Below, piece by piece: positions 8,312 to 17,442 of a stretch of DNA of 64,000 nucleotides; the stretch's first letter is position 1; each line of letters starts with the position of its first letter. Location of the stretch: contig NZ_QEQK01000010.1 of NCBI RefSeq assembly GCF_003151135.1, positions 1-64,000 of the forward strand. Reading direction: 5' to 3'. The DNA is from Abyssibacter profundi. GTDB lineage: Bacteria; Pseudomonadota; Gammaproteobacteria; Nevskiales; OUC007. Made by a program: the position numbers and the translations under genes. The notes under the pieces are model-generated. The model saw only the letters and a list, made by a program, of their open reading frames with translations. It made no database searches and was not told where the DNA came from.

Positions 8312-9060
8312 GACGGGGCTTGGGCCTCGTCCACCAGCGCCTGGGCTTCACCGAGATCCAGCTTGCCCTCGTAGAGCGCCCGACCAATCACCGCGCCGGC
8401 GACGCCTGAATCCTGGATCTTGGCCAGCTTGCGAATATCCTCGATGTCCGAAATCCCGCCAGAGGCGAACACCGGCACCGCCACGGCCTCGGCCAGCTCG
8501 CGGGTCCCTTCGACATTCACACCCTGCATCATCCCGTCGCGGTGAATGTCGGTGTAGATAAAGGCCTCGGCGCCGTCGCGCTCGAAGTGCTGCGCCAGAT
8601 CGAGCAAATCATGCTGGGACAGCTTGCTCCAGCCATCCACCGCGACCTTGCCGTCGCGCACGTCCAGGCCCACAAGAATGTGGCGGGGAAACTCGATGCA
8701 CAGGTCCGCCAGCAGGTGCGGCTCGTTGATCACCTTGGTGCCGAGGATGACGTACTGCACCCCGGCCTCAAGACAGGCCACAACAGCATCCTCGTCACGA
8801 ATGCCGCCACCCACCTGGACAGGAATATCGCCCATCGCATTGGCGGCTTCGGTAATCGCCTGAATGGCCGCCAGGTTCTTCGGCTCGCCGGCGATGGCGC
8901 CATCCAGATCGACCAGATGCAAGCGGCGCGCACCGGCCTTGATCCACTTGCGCGCGACGTCCACCGGGTCATCGGAGAACACCGTCACGTCGTCCATGCG
9001 GCCCTGGCGTAAACGCACGCACTGGCCATCCTTGAGGTCAATTGCGGGGATTAACAACAT
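8308..9060 (-). CDS. hisA: ProFAR isomerase HisA
   Basis: 250 residues, a (beta/alpha)8 barrel. [18 protein letters not shown] holds the catalytic aspartate; GAQ-like phosphate-binding turns (VGGGIRD, ASGGISD) are present. Isomerises ProFAR to PRFAR in histidine synthesis. Lies between hisH (1 bp gap) and hisF (4-bp overlap), consistent with one operon. Confidence 0.95.
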   Translation of the reverse strand: MLLIPAIDLKDGQCVRLRQGRMDDVTVFSDDPVDVARKWIKAGARRLHLVDLDGAIAGEPKNLAAIQAITEAANAMGDIPVQVGGGIRDEDAVVACLEAGVQYVILGTKVINEPHLLADLCIEFPRHILVGLDVRDGKVAVDGWSKLSQHDLLDLAQHFERDGAEAFIYTDIHRDGMMQGVNVEGTRELAEAVAVPVFASGGISDIEDIRKLAKIQDSGVAGAVIGRALYEGKLDLGEAQALVDEAQAPS

Positions 9061-9061
9061 G

Positions 9062-9709
9062 TCAGGCCTGCCCGTCCCAGTGCACGAAGTTGGCGAGAAG
9101 CGTCATTCCGGCTCCCTGGCTTTTCTCTGGATGAAATTGAACAGCGAAGATATTGGGCTTGATCAGCACGGAGGCGAAATCGAGGCCGTGACGGGTCACG
9201 CCCAGGACATCGGCATCGTGCACTGGGCGTGCACGGTAGCTATGCACGAAGTAGAACCATGCATCCTCAGACACACCTTCCAACAACGGATGCGCGCGCG
9301 TGTGGCGCACCTGGTTCCAGCCCATGTGCGGCACCTTGAACCGATCGGCGCCCTCGTCCTGTGGACCCGGTTCAGGAAACGCTTCGACAGTCCCCTCGAA
9401 CAGGCCCAGCGTGTCGGCGCCGCCGTTCTCATCCGAATGCTCGAGCATGATCTGCATGCCCAGGCAGACGCCGAGAATCGGCACGCGGCCGGCGGCTTCC
9501 CGTACGAAGGCATCGAGCTCCAGGCGCTGCAGCTCCTGCATGCAATGCTTGGCACCACCGACACCCGGCAGCACCAGATGCTCGGCCCGAACCAACTTGT
9601 CAGGGTCGTAGGTGACCTCGACGCGGTCTTCAGCCGAGACGCGAGAAATCGCCTTGGACAGGGAATGTAGATTTCCCATGCCGTAATCGATGATCCCAAT
9701 CGACGCCAT
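9062..9709 (-). CDS. hisH: Imidazole glycerol phosphate synthase glutaminase HisH
   Basis: 215 residues, class I glutamine amidotransferase. IIDYGMGNLHSL N-terminal signature, LPGVGG, nucleophile cysteine in GVCLGMQ, and the His/Glu pair in FAVQFHPEKSQ complete the triad. Supplies ammonia to HisF. Confidence 0.96.
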   Translation of the reverse strand: MASIGIIDYGMGNLHSLSKAISRVSAEDRVEVTYDPDKLVRAEHLVLPGVGGAKHCMQELQRLELDAFVREAAGRVPILGVCLGMQIMLEHSDENGGADTLGLFEGTVEAFPEPGPQDEGADRFKVPHMGWNQVRHTRAHPLLEGVSEDAWFYFVHSYRARPVHDADVLGVTRHGLDFASVLIKPNIFAVQFHPEKSQGAGMTLLANFVHWDGQA

Positions 9710-9811
9710 CAGACGGTCTCCGACCCGAAGGGCTTTGGGGCACAGACGCTAAGCAACAAACGGTTCACGGCAAGTCCAGACTCGTAGTGCAAGAGCAGTG
9801 AGGCTCGCTCG

Positions 9812-10405
9812 CTAGAGCGTGCCCTTGGTGGAAGGCATCTGACCCGCAGCCCGCGGATCCAGCGTGGTGGCGGCCCGCAGCACACGGCCAAACGCCTTGA
9901 ACACGGTTTCGGCAACATGATGCGCGTTCACGCCACGCAGGTTATCGATGTGCAGGGTGACCTGGGCGTGGTTCACGAATCCCTGGAAGAACTCGGAGAT
10001 CAGGTCAACGTCAAACGCCCCGATCCGGGCCCGTGGGTAGTCCACGAAGTAGTGCAGCCCCGGCCGGCCAGAGAAGTCGATCACCACCCGAGACAGCGCT
10101 TCATCCAGCGGCACGTAGGCATGGGCATAACGGGTGATCCCCCGCTTGTCGCCCACGGCTTTGGCCACCGCCTGGCCCAGCACGATACCGGTGTCCTCAA
10201 CGGTGTGATGATCATCGACATCCAGGTCACCGGTGGCCTTCACCGACAAGTCGATCAGACCATGTCGCCCGATCTGATCGAGCATGTGATCAAAGAACGG
10301 AATACCGGTCGCCAGATCGGTCTGGCCGGTGCCATCAAGGTTGATGCGCGCTGCGATCTGCGTTTCTTGCGTATCGCGCGCGACATCCGCAATCCGCGGG
10401 TTCAT
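9812..10405 (-). CDS. hisB: Imidazoleglycerol-phosphate dehydratase HisB (monofunctional)
   Basis: 197 residues, the size of a stand-alone dehydratase without the N-terminal phosphatase of enteric HisB. Two metal-binding repeats are seen: [14 protein letters not shown] and DYPR...[19 protein letters not shown]. Converts IGP to imidazole-acetol phosphate. A 102-bp gap with no evident gene separates it from hisH. Confidence 0.95.
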   Translation of the reverse strand: MNPRIADVARDTQETQIAARINLDGTGQTDLATGIPFFDHMLDQIGRHGLIDLSVKATGDLDVDDHHTVEDTGIVLGQAVAKAVGDKRGITRYAHAYVPLDEALSRVVIDFSGRPGLHYFVDYPRARIGAFDVDLISEFFQGFVNHAQVTLHIDNLRGVNAHHVAETVFKAFGRVLRAATTLDPRAAGQMPSTKGTL

Positions 10406-10498
10406 GCGAGCATCGGGGCAGGTGTCGGGCGAAGGATACTCCGATGTACCTCACTGGCAAACGGGCATGGCCTTTCCCGACGCGGCCGATCGCCCCAA

Positions 10499-10936
10499 CT
10501 ACGCCGATAGCCAGAAGGTGACAGGCCCATCGTTCACCAATGCGACCTGCATATCGGCGCCGAAGCGGCCGGTTTCGACCATCGGCAATCCGTGCCTGCA
10601 ACACTGCACCAGATGCTCGAATAGGGGCTGGGCGACCGCGGGCGGTGCGGCGGTGGAGAATCCCGGTCGGTTGCCCTTGCGCGTGTCGGCCACCAGCGTG
10701 AACTGCGACACCAGTAACAGGCCGCCCCCGACATCCGCCAGAGAACAGTTCATGCGTCCCTGGTCATCCGGAAACATGCGGTAGGACAGCATGCGCTGCG
10801 CAAGCCGCTCGGCGCGAGCAACATTGTCATCGGGCTCCACGCCGACCAGGGCCAGGGTTCCGCTCTTGATTGCGCCGACAACGACCCCATCCACGGTCAC
10901 GGAGGCGTTGTTGACGCGCTGCAGCAATGCTTTCAT
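10499..10936 (-). CDS. dtd: D-aminoacyl-tRNA deacylase
   Basis: 145 residues, full length. The two active-site motifs are present: LLLVSQFTLVAD (catalytic Thr/Ser strand) and the C-terminal NDGPVTFWL containing the cross-subunit Gly-cisPro. It removes D-amino acids mis-charged on tRNA. It sits 93 bp upstream of hisB on the same strand and may share transcription with the his genes. Its own leader shows no strong ribosome site and carries a palindrome 26 bp before the start. Confidence 0.94.
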   Translation of the reverse strand: MKALLQRVNNASVTVDGVVVGAIKSGTLALVGVEPDDNVARAERLAQRMLSYRMFPDDQGRMNCSLADVGGGLLLVSQFTLVADTRKGNRPGFSTAAPPAVAQPLFEHLVQCCRHGLPMVETGRFGADMQVALVNDGPVTFWLSA

Positions 10937-10961
10937 CTGTAGGAGTTATCTGACATTCGGG

Positions 10962-10976
10962 CAGTCCGACGGACTG
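10962..10976. promoter_or_regulatory. Perfect palindrome between dtd and the candidate sRNA
   Basis: CAGTCCG-A-CGGACTG is a perfect 7-bp inverted repeat with a one-base centre. It is flanked by a direct TGACAT repeat (10951-10956 and 10975-10980). It lies upstream of both divergent units, dtd (minus, 10936) and the candidate RNA (plus, about 11014), so it could be a shared operator. No named regulator's consensus is recognised; it does not match the usual GacA box. Confidence 0.35.
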
Positions 10977-11013
10977 ACATGGAAATGTTTTGTGAAGCGC
11001 GCATAATAGGCCG

Positions 11014-11247
11014 GGCCTGTTCAGGGACACGGAGTCCAGGGATGGTTAGAACGGGCGCGAGCAAGGATGGTGATTTCGAACCTAGCAAGGTTCCAATTTC
11101 GAAGGTCGCCGGGCAAGGAACGCCTGGTTTGAGCGGTTGGCCAAGAGCCGCTGGCTGGATGCCGACGTGAAGTGATGGTTCCCCAGTCGTCCCTCACGTT
11201 CATTGCCTTCGTACTCGGCCCGGTGCTTGCACCGGGCCATCTTTTTT
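11014..11247 (+). ncRNA. Candidate CsrB/RsmY-type regulatory RNA
   Basis: An intergenic stretch of about 235 nt with six GGA motifs in its first 150 nt (11024, 11031, 11040, 11065, 11117, 11157) and a strong terminator at its end. Several GGAs fall in hairpin loops: GGAC-ACGGA-GTCC (11025-11037), GGGC-AAGGAAC-GCCT (11111-11125) and GGC-TGGAT-GCC (11153-11163). ACACGGAGT, CAGGGATG and CAAGGATG match the CsrA/RsmA recognition pattern CANGGANG. A possible -10 (CATAAT, 11002-11007) puts the start near 11014; the -35 is poor. Such RNAs titrate CsrA/RsmA and so free target mRNAs, often for exopolysaccharide and secretion. Exact ends and promoter are estimates. Confidence 0.6.
11217..11247 (+). terminator. 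Rho-independent terminator
   Basis: GGCCCGGTG-CTTG-CACCGGGCC is a perfect 9-bp stem with a four-base loop, followed by ATC and six T. No protein gene on the plus strand ends before it, so it most likely ends the candidate regulatory RNA. Confidence 0.85.
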
Positions 11248-11320
11248 GGGGCAGCCCCCAGAACACCGGCTCCCGCTTCCGCTGACGTACACTGCGCCAC
11301 ATGCGTGTCGAGTCTTCCGC

Positions 11321-13915
11321 GTGCTAACGCTTACGTCTACTGAATCCCGCGCCCGCATTCGTCGGACACAGGCGGCGCTCGCCGCACGCGATGCCGGGCA
11401 GTCGGTCTGGGAATCCCCGCAGATTTTGTCGCTGGATCGCTGGCTCTCGGATACCTGGGCGGCCAGCTGGCCGGACGAGCAGGTCTTGCATCCGGTGCAA
11501 GAGCTGGCGCAGTGGATGGCCTGTGTTGAAGCCGACCCGCTGGGCGAGCAACTGCTGTCCTCGCGCAGTATCGCGCGCCAGCTGCGCGCGGCGGATCGTC
11601 TGGTCGCCAGCTACCACCTCAACCTCGACCAGGCACCGGCCTGGACCCCGGAGCAGGCCGCCTTTCAGCGCTGGCACCGCGCGCTAGCCAGCGAACGGCA
11701 AGCACGTGGCGAACTCACACAGGCGGCGCTGCCTCAGGCCTTTGTTCAACGCTTGCAGGCCGGCGCGATCCAGGCACCCGCCACGCTGCGATTAGACCTG
11801 TCCAGCGCCTACCGACTTTCGCCGGCCCAGCAACAGGCCCTCGATGCCCTGGCCCAGGCCGGCACACACATCGAGTCCGCACCAACGGGGGGCGCTTGTC
11901 CGCCACCCGAGGCCCGTCGCTTTGCCGATGCCCAGCAGGAACGCATCGCCTGTGCGCAGGCCATGGCGGCACAGCTGCGAGATCTGGATGCCGCCGCAAC
12001 GCCGCCCCGATTGGTCATCGCGGTCGCGAATCCGGATACCGAGCGCGTGGCGCTCAACGATGCACTGCAAACGACGTTGGGCATCACCGCCGCACACCGC
12101 GTTCCCCCGGCCTGGCGAACCGATCAGCCACCGCAGCTGGCCGACAATCCCTGGGCGGCGGCAGCGCTCGACATTCTCTCGCTGCGCCTATGGGATAACA
12201 GCTTGAGTCAGCTGTCGCGGCTGCTGCTCTCGGGCGCGCTGTGGTCGGCGGAGAGGCGCCTTGACTGCGCCCGCCTGGAGCGCCGCCTGCGTGAACGCTG
12301 TGCGCCACGCATTCACCTGCAAGACCTGGTCACCCAGTCCGGTCCGGATGCCCCCGCCTGCTGGCAACAACTCAGGGGCGTAGTGGCGGACGAGCCGCGA
12401 CAGGCATCGCCGGGCGAATGGGTCCGGCACTTCCAGCGTCGTCTGGAGGCCCTCGGCTGGGGCGCGGCGCCCGATCAGGCATCTGCAGCCTGGCAGAGTG
12501 CAGAAGCGGTGCGCGAGGCGCTGCAACAGCTGGCCGTGCTCGATCGCGCACTGGGCGCGATTAGCCAGACTGCGGCGGTCAGCTGGCTGCGGGAATGTCT
12601 CCGCGCCCGGCGGTTCGCGCCGCGCGTCGAGGCCTTGCAGCCCATCGTAATCTGCGATTTCGCCGCGGCTGCTGAGCTACCTGCGGATCACCGCTGGATC
12701 CTTGGCGCCGACGAGGCGGGCGTGCTCGGACGGCGACTCAATCAGCCCTTTATCGCCCGTGAGTTGCTGGGTGAGGCCCAGGTCCCAGGCGCCACGCCCA
12801 CGACTCAGCTGGCGGCGGCCACAGCCCTCACCCGCGCCTGGGGAGAGGACACACAGTCGCTCACCCTCAGCGTTGCCGACCTTGATGATACGGGCGCCGA
12901 ACGACGTCCGACGCAGCTCATCGACCCGCCAGTCGAGTGGACAGCGGCCACGGCCTCGCAGCAAGCACATACTGCATCGGCACCGCTGGACATGCAGCCG
13001 GAACCCGCACTTCCCGCCGTCGAAGATCCGCTGGCCGAGGGCATCCGTGGCGGCACAGGCCTGCTCAAGGCCTGCGCACAATCGCTGTTCGCAGCCATGG
13101 CGCAGTACCGTATCGGGGCCGAACCACTCGACGAGCCGGGCCACGGACTCAGCCCCCTGCTCCAAGGGCAGCTCATTCATGCCGTGCTCGCCGCCGTCTG
13201 GGAGCAGCTGGGCGATTCGCAACGGCTCCAGGCCTTGGACGAGGCGGCGATTCGCGAGCGGGTCGCCAGTGCTCTGGATTCGCATCTGCCGGACACCATG
13301 CCGCAGTCGCGATTTCCCCGGTTCGTCATCGAGGCGGAGCGTGCACGCATCGGTCGGCTGGTGATCGCCTGGATGCTGCACGAACAACGACGCAGCGAAC
13401 CGTTCACGGTCCTGGCACATGAGCGCAGCGCCGAGCTGGTCTTCGAAGGCCTGCCGTTGAGCCTGCGGGTGGATCGGCTGGACCGCGTACTCAGCCGTGA
13501 CGGCGAACGCCTGCTCATCATCGACTACAAGACCGGCAAGGACGTCAAACCCGGTGGCTGGCAAGCCGACCGCCTGAACGAACCCCAGCTCCCGCTTTAT
13601 GCAACACCGGAAGCGCTGGCCGCACTGCATATCGACCGCGCCGACGGGATTGCCTTTGCCCATGTGCATGCCTACCGGCGCAGATTGGCATCGGCGACCA
13701 ACTGGGCCGCCCGCCTGATCGACGGCGACCCCACACCACGTGGCCAGTCCGATTTTGACGAGCTGCTCACCCAGACCCATGCGCGCCTGCGCTGGCTGAC
13801 CCAGGCCTTTCTGTCCGGGCAAGCTGACTACACGCCCGGCAGCCTCAAGGACTCCCCGTTGGCCGTCCTGGTCCGGGACGAGGCAATACACGACGAGACG
13901 GATGCCTCCTCATGA
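11321..13915 (+). CDS. AddB-like / PD-(D/E)XK nuclease DNA repair protein
   Basis: About 865 residues from a GTG at 11321. The N-terminal half resembles the helicase-like part of the gammaproteobacterial AddB-like repair family (LTLTSTESRARIRRTQAAL, then WESPQILSLDRWL). The C-terminal third is a RecB-type nuclease: GQLIHAVLAAVW (His motif), LRVDRLDRV and the catalytic LLIIDYKTGK. It ends with an ATGA overlap onto the helicase gene, so the two are translated together and probably form a double-strand break resection complex. The start is uncertain: the open frame reaches back to a TTG at 11246 inside the preceding terminator, and no good ribosome site is seen. Confidence 0.85.
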   Translation: MLTLTSTESRARIRRTQAALAARDAGQSVWESPQILSLDRWLSDTWAASWPDEQVLHPVQELAQWMACVEADPLGEQLLSSRSIARQLRAADRLVASYHLNLDQAPAWTPEQAAFQRWHRALASERQARGELTQAALPQAFVQRLQAGAIQAPATLRLDLSSAYRLSPAQQQALDALAQAGTHIESAPTGGACPPPEARRFADAQQERIACAQAMAAQLRDLDAAATPPRLVIAVANPDTERVALNDALQTTLGITAAHRVPPAWRTDQPPQLADNPWAAAALDILSLRLWDNSLSQLSRLLLSGALWSAERRLDCARLERRLRERCAPRIHLQDLVTQSGPDAPACWQQLRGVVADEPRQASPGEWVRHFQRRLEALGWGAAPDQASAAWQSAEAVREALQQLAVLDRALGAISQTAAVSWLRECLRARRFAPRVEALQPIVICDFAAAAELPADHRWILGADEAGVLGRRLNQPFIARELLGEAQVPGATPTTQLAAATALTRAWGEDTQSLTLSVADLDDTGAERRPTQLIDPPVEWTAATASQQAHTASAPLDMQPEPALPAVEDPLAEGIRGGTGLLKACAQSLFAAMAQYRIGAEPLDEPGHGLSPLLQGQLIHAVLAAVWEQLGDSQRLQALDEAAIRERVASALDSHLPDTMPQSRFPRFVIEAERARIGRLVIAWMLHEQRRSEPFTVLAHERSAELVFEGLPLSLRVDRLDRVLSRDGERLLIIDYKTGKDVKPGGWQADRLNEPQLPLYATPEALAALHIDRADGIAFAHVHAYRRRLASATNWAARLIDGDPTPRGQSDFDELLTQTHARLRWLTQAFLSGQADYTPGSLKDSPLAVLVRDEAIHDETDASS

Positions 13916-16900
13916 GTACGCCGGCTGATCAGCAGGCCCGTGACCGTGCACTGCGCCTGGACCGCCACGTCATCACCATCGCCCCCGCGGGATCCGGCAA
14001 AACCGGCCTGCTCGTCCGCCGTGCGCTGCGCGCCCTGGCCAGCGTCGACACTCCGGAAGCGGTGGTTTGCATCACCTTTACCAACAAGGCCGCCGCCGAG
14101 ATCCGGCTGCGGATCGTCGAGGCGCTGGAGTTGGCCGAGGGCCCCGTGCCGGACAAGCCCTTTCTGCAAGGCCTCTACGCCGATGCCGGGGCCGTTCTCG
14201 ATCAGGACCGGGCCAAGGGCTGGGCCCTGCGCCGCCACCCGGACCGCCTGCAGGCCATGACCATTGATGCGTTCAATCAAACGCTGGCGGTCAGACTGCC
14301 CATCCTCTCCGGCTTCGGTGGCCCCATGGCCATCACCCAGGACCCACAGGCGCTTTATACCGACGCCGTCCTGGCGGTCTTCGAGGACGAGGCCCACGGC
14401 GCCACAGAGGCGGCAGACCGACAGGCCATTCAACGGGTTCTGGCCTGGGCCGATAATCGGCTCGACCAGCTGCTGCCGGCACTCACCGGGTTGCTCGCCC
14501 AGCGCGACCAGTGGATCGAGCATCTGGATGCGCTGCTGGACGCGGAGGGCACCGCTGATCGCCAGCTCCTGCACAGCTTGGTGCGCCATCATCTGCGCCG
14601 GACCGCCGCCGCCTTGCCTCCAGGCGCGCAGGTTGCTATTGCCGATGCAGCCGCACACGCCCGAACGCACTGGCCCGACCCGGACCAACATGCGGAGCTG
14701 GATCTCGGCGCCTGGCCGGCCGAAGACCCCGACCAGCTACCGGCTTGGCGATTTGTCGCGCACCTGCTGCTAACGGGGCAGGGCGAATGGCGCCGCACCG
14801 CCAACCGAACGCTGGGCTTCCCGACCTCGGATCGCGCCGCCAAGGATGCCTTTGTCGACACGCTGCAGGTCTTGGCGTCCAGCGCCCACAGCGACGCCTT
14901 GCGCGGCCTGCTGGATCGCGTGCGCCGGCTCCCCGAGCCGTCACTGCCCGAAGACAGCCGAACATTACGGGCGGCCCTCGGGCGTGTGCTGCGCTTGGCC
15001 TACGCGCAGTTACGACTGCAGTTTGCCAGCCGCAGCGAGGCCGACTTCACCGAGGTGGCACTGGCTGCCATTACCGCGGCCAGCGGCGAAGGTGGTAGCG
15101 AAGCCATCGCCCGCACCGACGCCCAGATCCGTCACCTGTTGGTCGACGAAATGCAGGACACCAGCGAATCGCAGATTCGCCTGCTCCGCGAGCTCACCGC
15201 CAACTGGCAGCCCGGTGATGGCCGTTCGTTGTTCCTGGTCGGGGATCCGCAACAATCGATTTACGCCTTTCGCAAGGCGGATGTCCGGCTGTTCGTCGGC
15301 TTGATCGAGACAGGCCAGCTCGGCGCGCTGACGCTGCACGTCGAGCAACTCAGCGCCAATTTCCGCAGCACCCCGGCGCTCATCGATTGGTTCAACGGCC
15401 AGCTCGGCCGACTCTTTCCCGACCGGTCAGACCGCACCATCGGCACCGTCACCTATGCGCCCTGCACACCTGGCCGGACAAACGGCAGCGCAACCGGTGT
15501 TCAAATCATTGCCGTGCCCAGTGCTGCGCGCGACGACGAGGTCAACGCCGCTGTTGACACCATCGTCGCGCTGGCCCACAGCACACCGAACAATGAGCGC
15601 ATTGCCATCCTCGCGGCCACCCGCCCGCAACTCACACCGGTATTGGATGCCCTGCGAGCACGCCTGGACGAACCCGTCCAGGCCGTGGACATCGATCCCC
15701 TGGCTGATCGACCCGACGTGCGCGATGTCGTACAGCTCATCCGAGCGCTCCGTCACCCAGAAGACCGCCTGGCCTGGACCGCGCTGCTGCGAGCACCATT
15801 CGTGGGACTCCAGTGGGCAGACCTGGTCGTCCTATCACGCGGCCGGGTCGGGGCAAGCTGGCCGGATCGCCTCAGAGCGCCGCTCCCCGAGGCCTTGTCC
15901 GAAGACGCCCGGCGACGCCTGGAGCGCCTGCGGCTCGCGCTGACACTGGCCGAATCTCGCCGTGCGGATCTTGCCGACGCGGCCGATGCCTTGTGGACGG
16001 CCCTGTCGGGCCCGGCCTGTGTCTCCGGCGAGGACTTCGATGCCATTCGTCGGCTGTTCCGGCTGCTCCGACAATGCTGTCGAGGGGGAGAGCTTGATGA
16101 CTGGGCGGGCTTCGAGCGTCAACTCGCGCAGTTATACCGAGGCGCCGGCCGGGGCCGGATCGAGGCACTAACCATCCACAAATCCAAGGGACTGCAATAC
16201 GAACATGTCGTGCTGGTGGGCTGCGGGCGGCCACCGCGCGGGTCAGACCGCCCGCTGCTACACCTCCGCAGCGTGGATGATGGCGTTCTGCTGATTCCGC
16301 GCCCCGAAGATGAGCAGCTGCCGGGCCACGCCCAGTACGATTTTCTCCACAGCCTCTCCAGCGATGCCGGTGAAGCAGAGGCCATGCGCCTGCTCTACGT
16401 TGCGGTCACCCGGGCGCAGGAGTCGCTCCACCTGGTCGCAGGGGTCGGGACGGATTCGCGTGGCCAGTTCAAACCACGCGCCCGATCGATTGCGGCCCGG
16501 CTATGGCCGGTGCTCGCCCCCACATTCGAACCACTGGAGCCGGAAGAGCCCGCCGAGACGCCGGACACCGCCACGGACTCGGCCGGCACGCTCCCGACCT
16601 TGGCCAGACTGCCCAGCGACTGGTCGGCGCCCTTACCGCCACCGCTGTGGTCACCGGCTGAACGCCGGACGCTCAAGCCCAGCGAGCAGGTCCTGGAGCC
16701 AGATGCCATCACCGGCGTTGGTGACCTGCAGGCCACGCTCATCGGCAACATGTTTCACGAGGCCATGGAACGCGTCATCGTCGACGGTATCGAACAATGG
16801 TCCGATGCTGGACGGACACGCCAGACGCCCATGCGCGCGGGCTTTCGGCGCATGGGCATGCCCGAAGATCAAATCGACATCGCAACAACGCGAGTCAGCG

Positions 16901-17274
16901 ACCTGATCGAGCGCACCCTAGCGACCGACTGTGCGGCCTGGATGCTGGGTGAGCACCCATGGCATGCCAGCGAGTACGCCATCTCCGGCTGGGTCGACGG
17001 GCAGTGGGTCTCGGCGGTGATTGACCGCTGTTTCGAGACCGCGACCGGGGAGCTCTGGGTCATCGACTACAAGACCACGCGCCATCCGATTGTCGACCCG
17101 ACAGCCCGCAAGCAATACCAGGCGCACGCCATCGCTCAGTACACCGGCCAGCTCCAACAATACGGCCGACTGCTGGCGCAGCTTCGAGGGCGAGACCAAG
17201 CCCGACTCGGGCTCTACCTCGCTGAGCTGGGCAAGTTGATTGACCTCAGCGACGGCATTTCGGCTACAACCTAG
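13912..17274 (+). CDS. AddA-like UvrD/Rep helicase-nuclease
   Basis: 1120 residues, superfamily 1A helicase. Motif I APAGSGKTGLLV near residue 24-35; Ia TFTNKAAAEIR; II LLVDEMQDTSESQ; III LVGDPQQSIYAFR; V ALTIHKSKGLQYEHVVLVG; VI LLYVAVTRAQESL. The C terminus carries a RecB-type nuclease motif, LWVIDYKTTRHP, preceded by GNMFHEAMERV. Thus both subunits of the pair have a nuclease, as in AddAB. Likely acts in recombinational repair of double-strand breaks. Confidence 0.9.
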   Translation: MSTPADQQARDRALRLDRHVITIAPAGSGKTGLLVRRALRALASVDTPEAVVCITFTNKAAAEIRLRIVEALELAEGPVPDKPFLQGLYADAGAVLDQDRAKGWALRRHPDRLQAMTIDAFNQTLAVRLPILSGFGGPMAITQDPQALYTDAVLAVFEDEAHGATEAADRQAIQRVLAWADNRLDQLLPALTGLLAQRDQWIEHLDALLDAEGTADRQLLHSLVRHHLRRTAAALPPGAQVAIADAAAHARTHWPDPDQHAELDLGAWPAEDPDQLPAWRFVAHLLLTGQGEWRRTANRTLGFPTSDRAAKDAFVDTLQVLASSAHSDALRGLLDRVRRLPEPSLPEDSRTLRAALGRVLRLAYAQLRLQFASRSEADFTEVALAAITAASGEGGSEAIARTDAQIRHLLVDEMQDTSESQIRLLRELTANWQPGDGRSLFLVGDPQQSIYAFRKADVRLFVGLIETGQLGALTLHVEQLSANFRSTPALIDWFNGQLGRLFPDRSDRTIGTVTYAPCTPGRTNGSATGVQIIAVPSAARDDEVNAAVDTIVALAHSTPNNERIAILAATRPQLTPVLDALRARLDEPVQAVDIDPLADRPDVRDVVQLIRALRHPEDRLAWTALLRAPFVGLQWADLVVLSRGRVGASWPDRLRAPLPEALSEDARRRLERLRLALTLAESRRADLADAADALWTALSGPACVSGEDFDAIRRLFRLLRQCCRGGELDDWAGFERQLAQLYRGAGRGRIEALTIHKSKGLQYEHVVLVGCGRPPRGSDRPLLHLRSVDDGVLLIPRPEDEQLPGHAQYDFLHSLSSDAGEAEAMRLLYVAVTRAQESLHLVAGVGTDSRGQFKPRARSIAARLWPVLAPTFEPLEPEEPAETPDTATDSAGTLPTLARLPSDWSAPLPPPLWSPAERRTLKPSEQVLEPDAITGVGDLQATLIGNMFHEAMERVIVDGIEQWSDAGRTRQTPMRAGFRRMGMPEDQIDIATTRVSDLIERTLATDCAAWMLGEHPWHASEYAISGWVDGQWVSAVIDRCFETATGELWVIDYKTTRHPIVDPTARKQYQAHAIAQYTGQLQQYGRLLAQLRGRDQARLGLYLAELGKLIDLSDGISATT

Positions 17275-17406
17275 TCAACTATGGATTCGCTTTCCCACCT
17301 GGGACGAAGCGACCACGATTTTCCCGATGAGACAGCCGTTCAGGCCCGGAGCTTGCGCGTAAAGTTTGCGTTAAACGCGTGGGGCGTTTGACGCATCCTG
17401 ATTTCT

Positions 17407-17423
17407 CGGCACGCAACGTGCCG
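17407..17423. other. Small hairpin in the leader of the propeller gene
   Basis: CGGCACG-CAA-CGTGCCG is a perfect 7-bp stem 20 bases before the start codon at 17443. It could affect translation or be an operator; no T run follows, so it is not a terminator. Confidence 0.3.
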
Positions 17424-17442
17424 ATCAACCGCCAGACTAATT

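Noticed and set aside
11014-11247. 6S RNA, tmRNA, SRP RNA or RNase P RNA
   Set aside because: None of their conserved sequence blocks are seen; the GGA-loop pattern fits the Csr/Rsm class instead.
11021-11302. 93-codon minus-strand open frame over the candidate RNA
   Set aside because: No ribosome site, no family resemblance, and it crosses the terminator; the GGA-rich hairpins explain the stretch better.
12677-13891. 404-codon minus-strand frame opposite the AddB-like gene
   Set aside because: Shadow; the plus-strand gene carries nuclease motifs over the same stretch.
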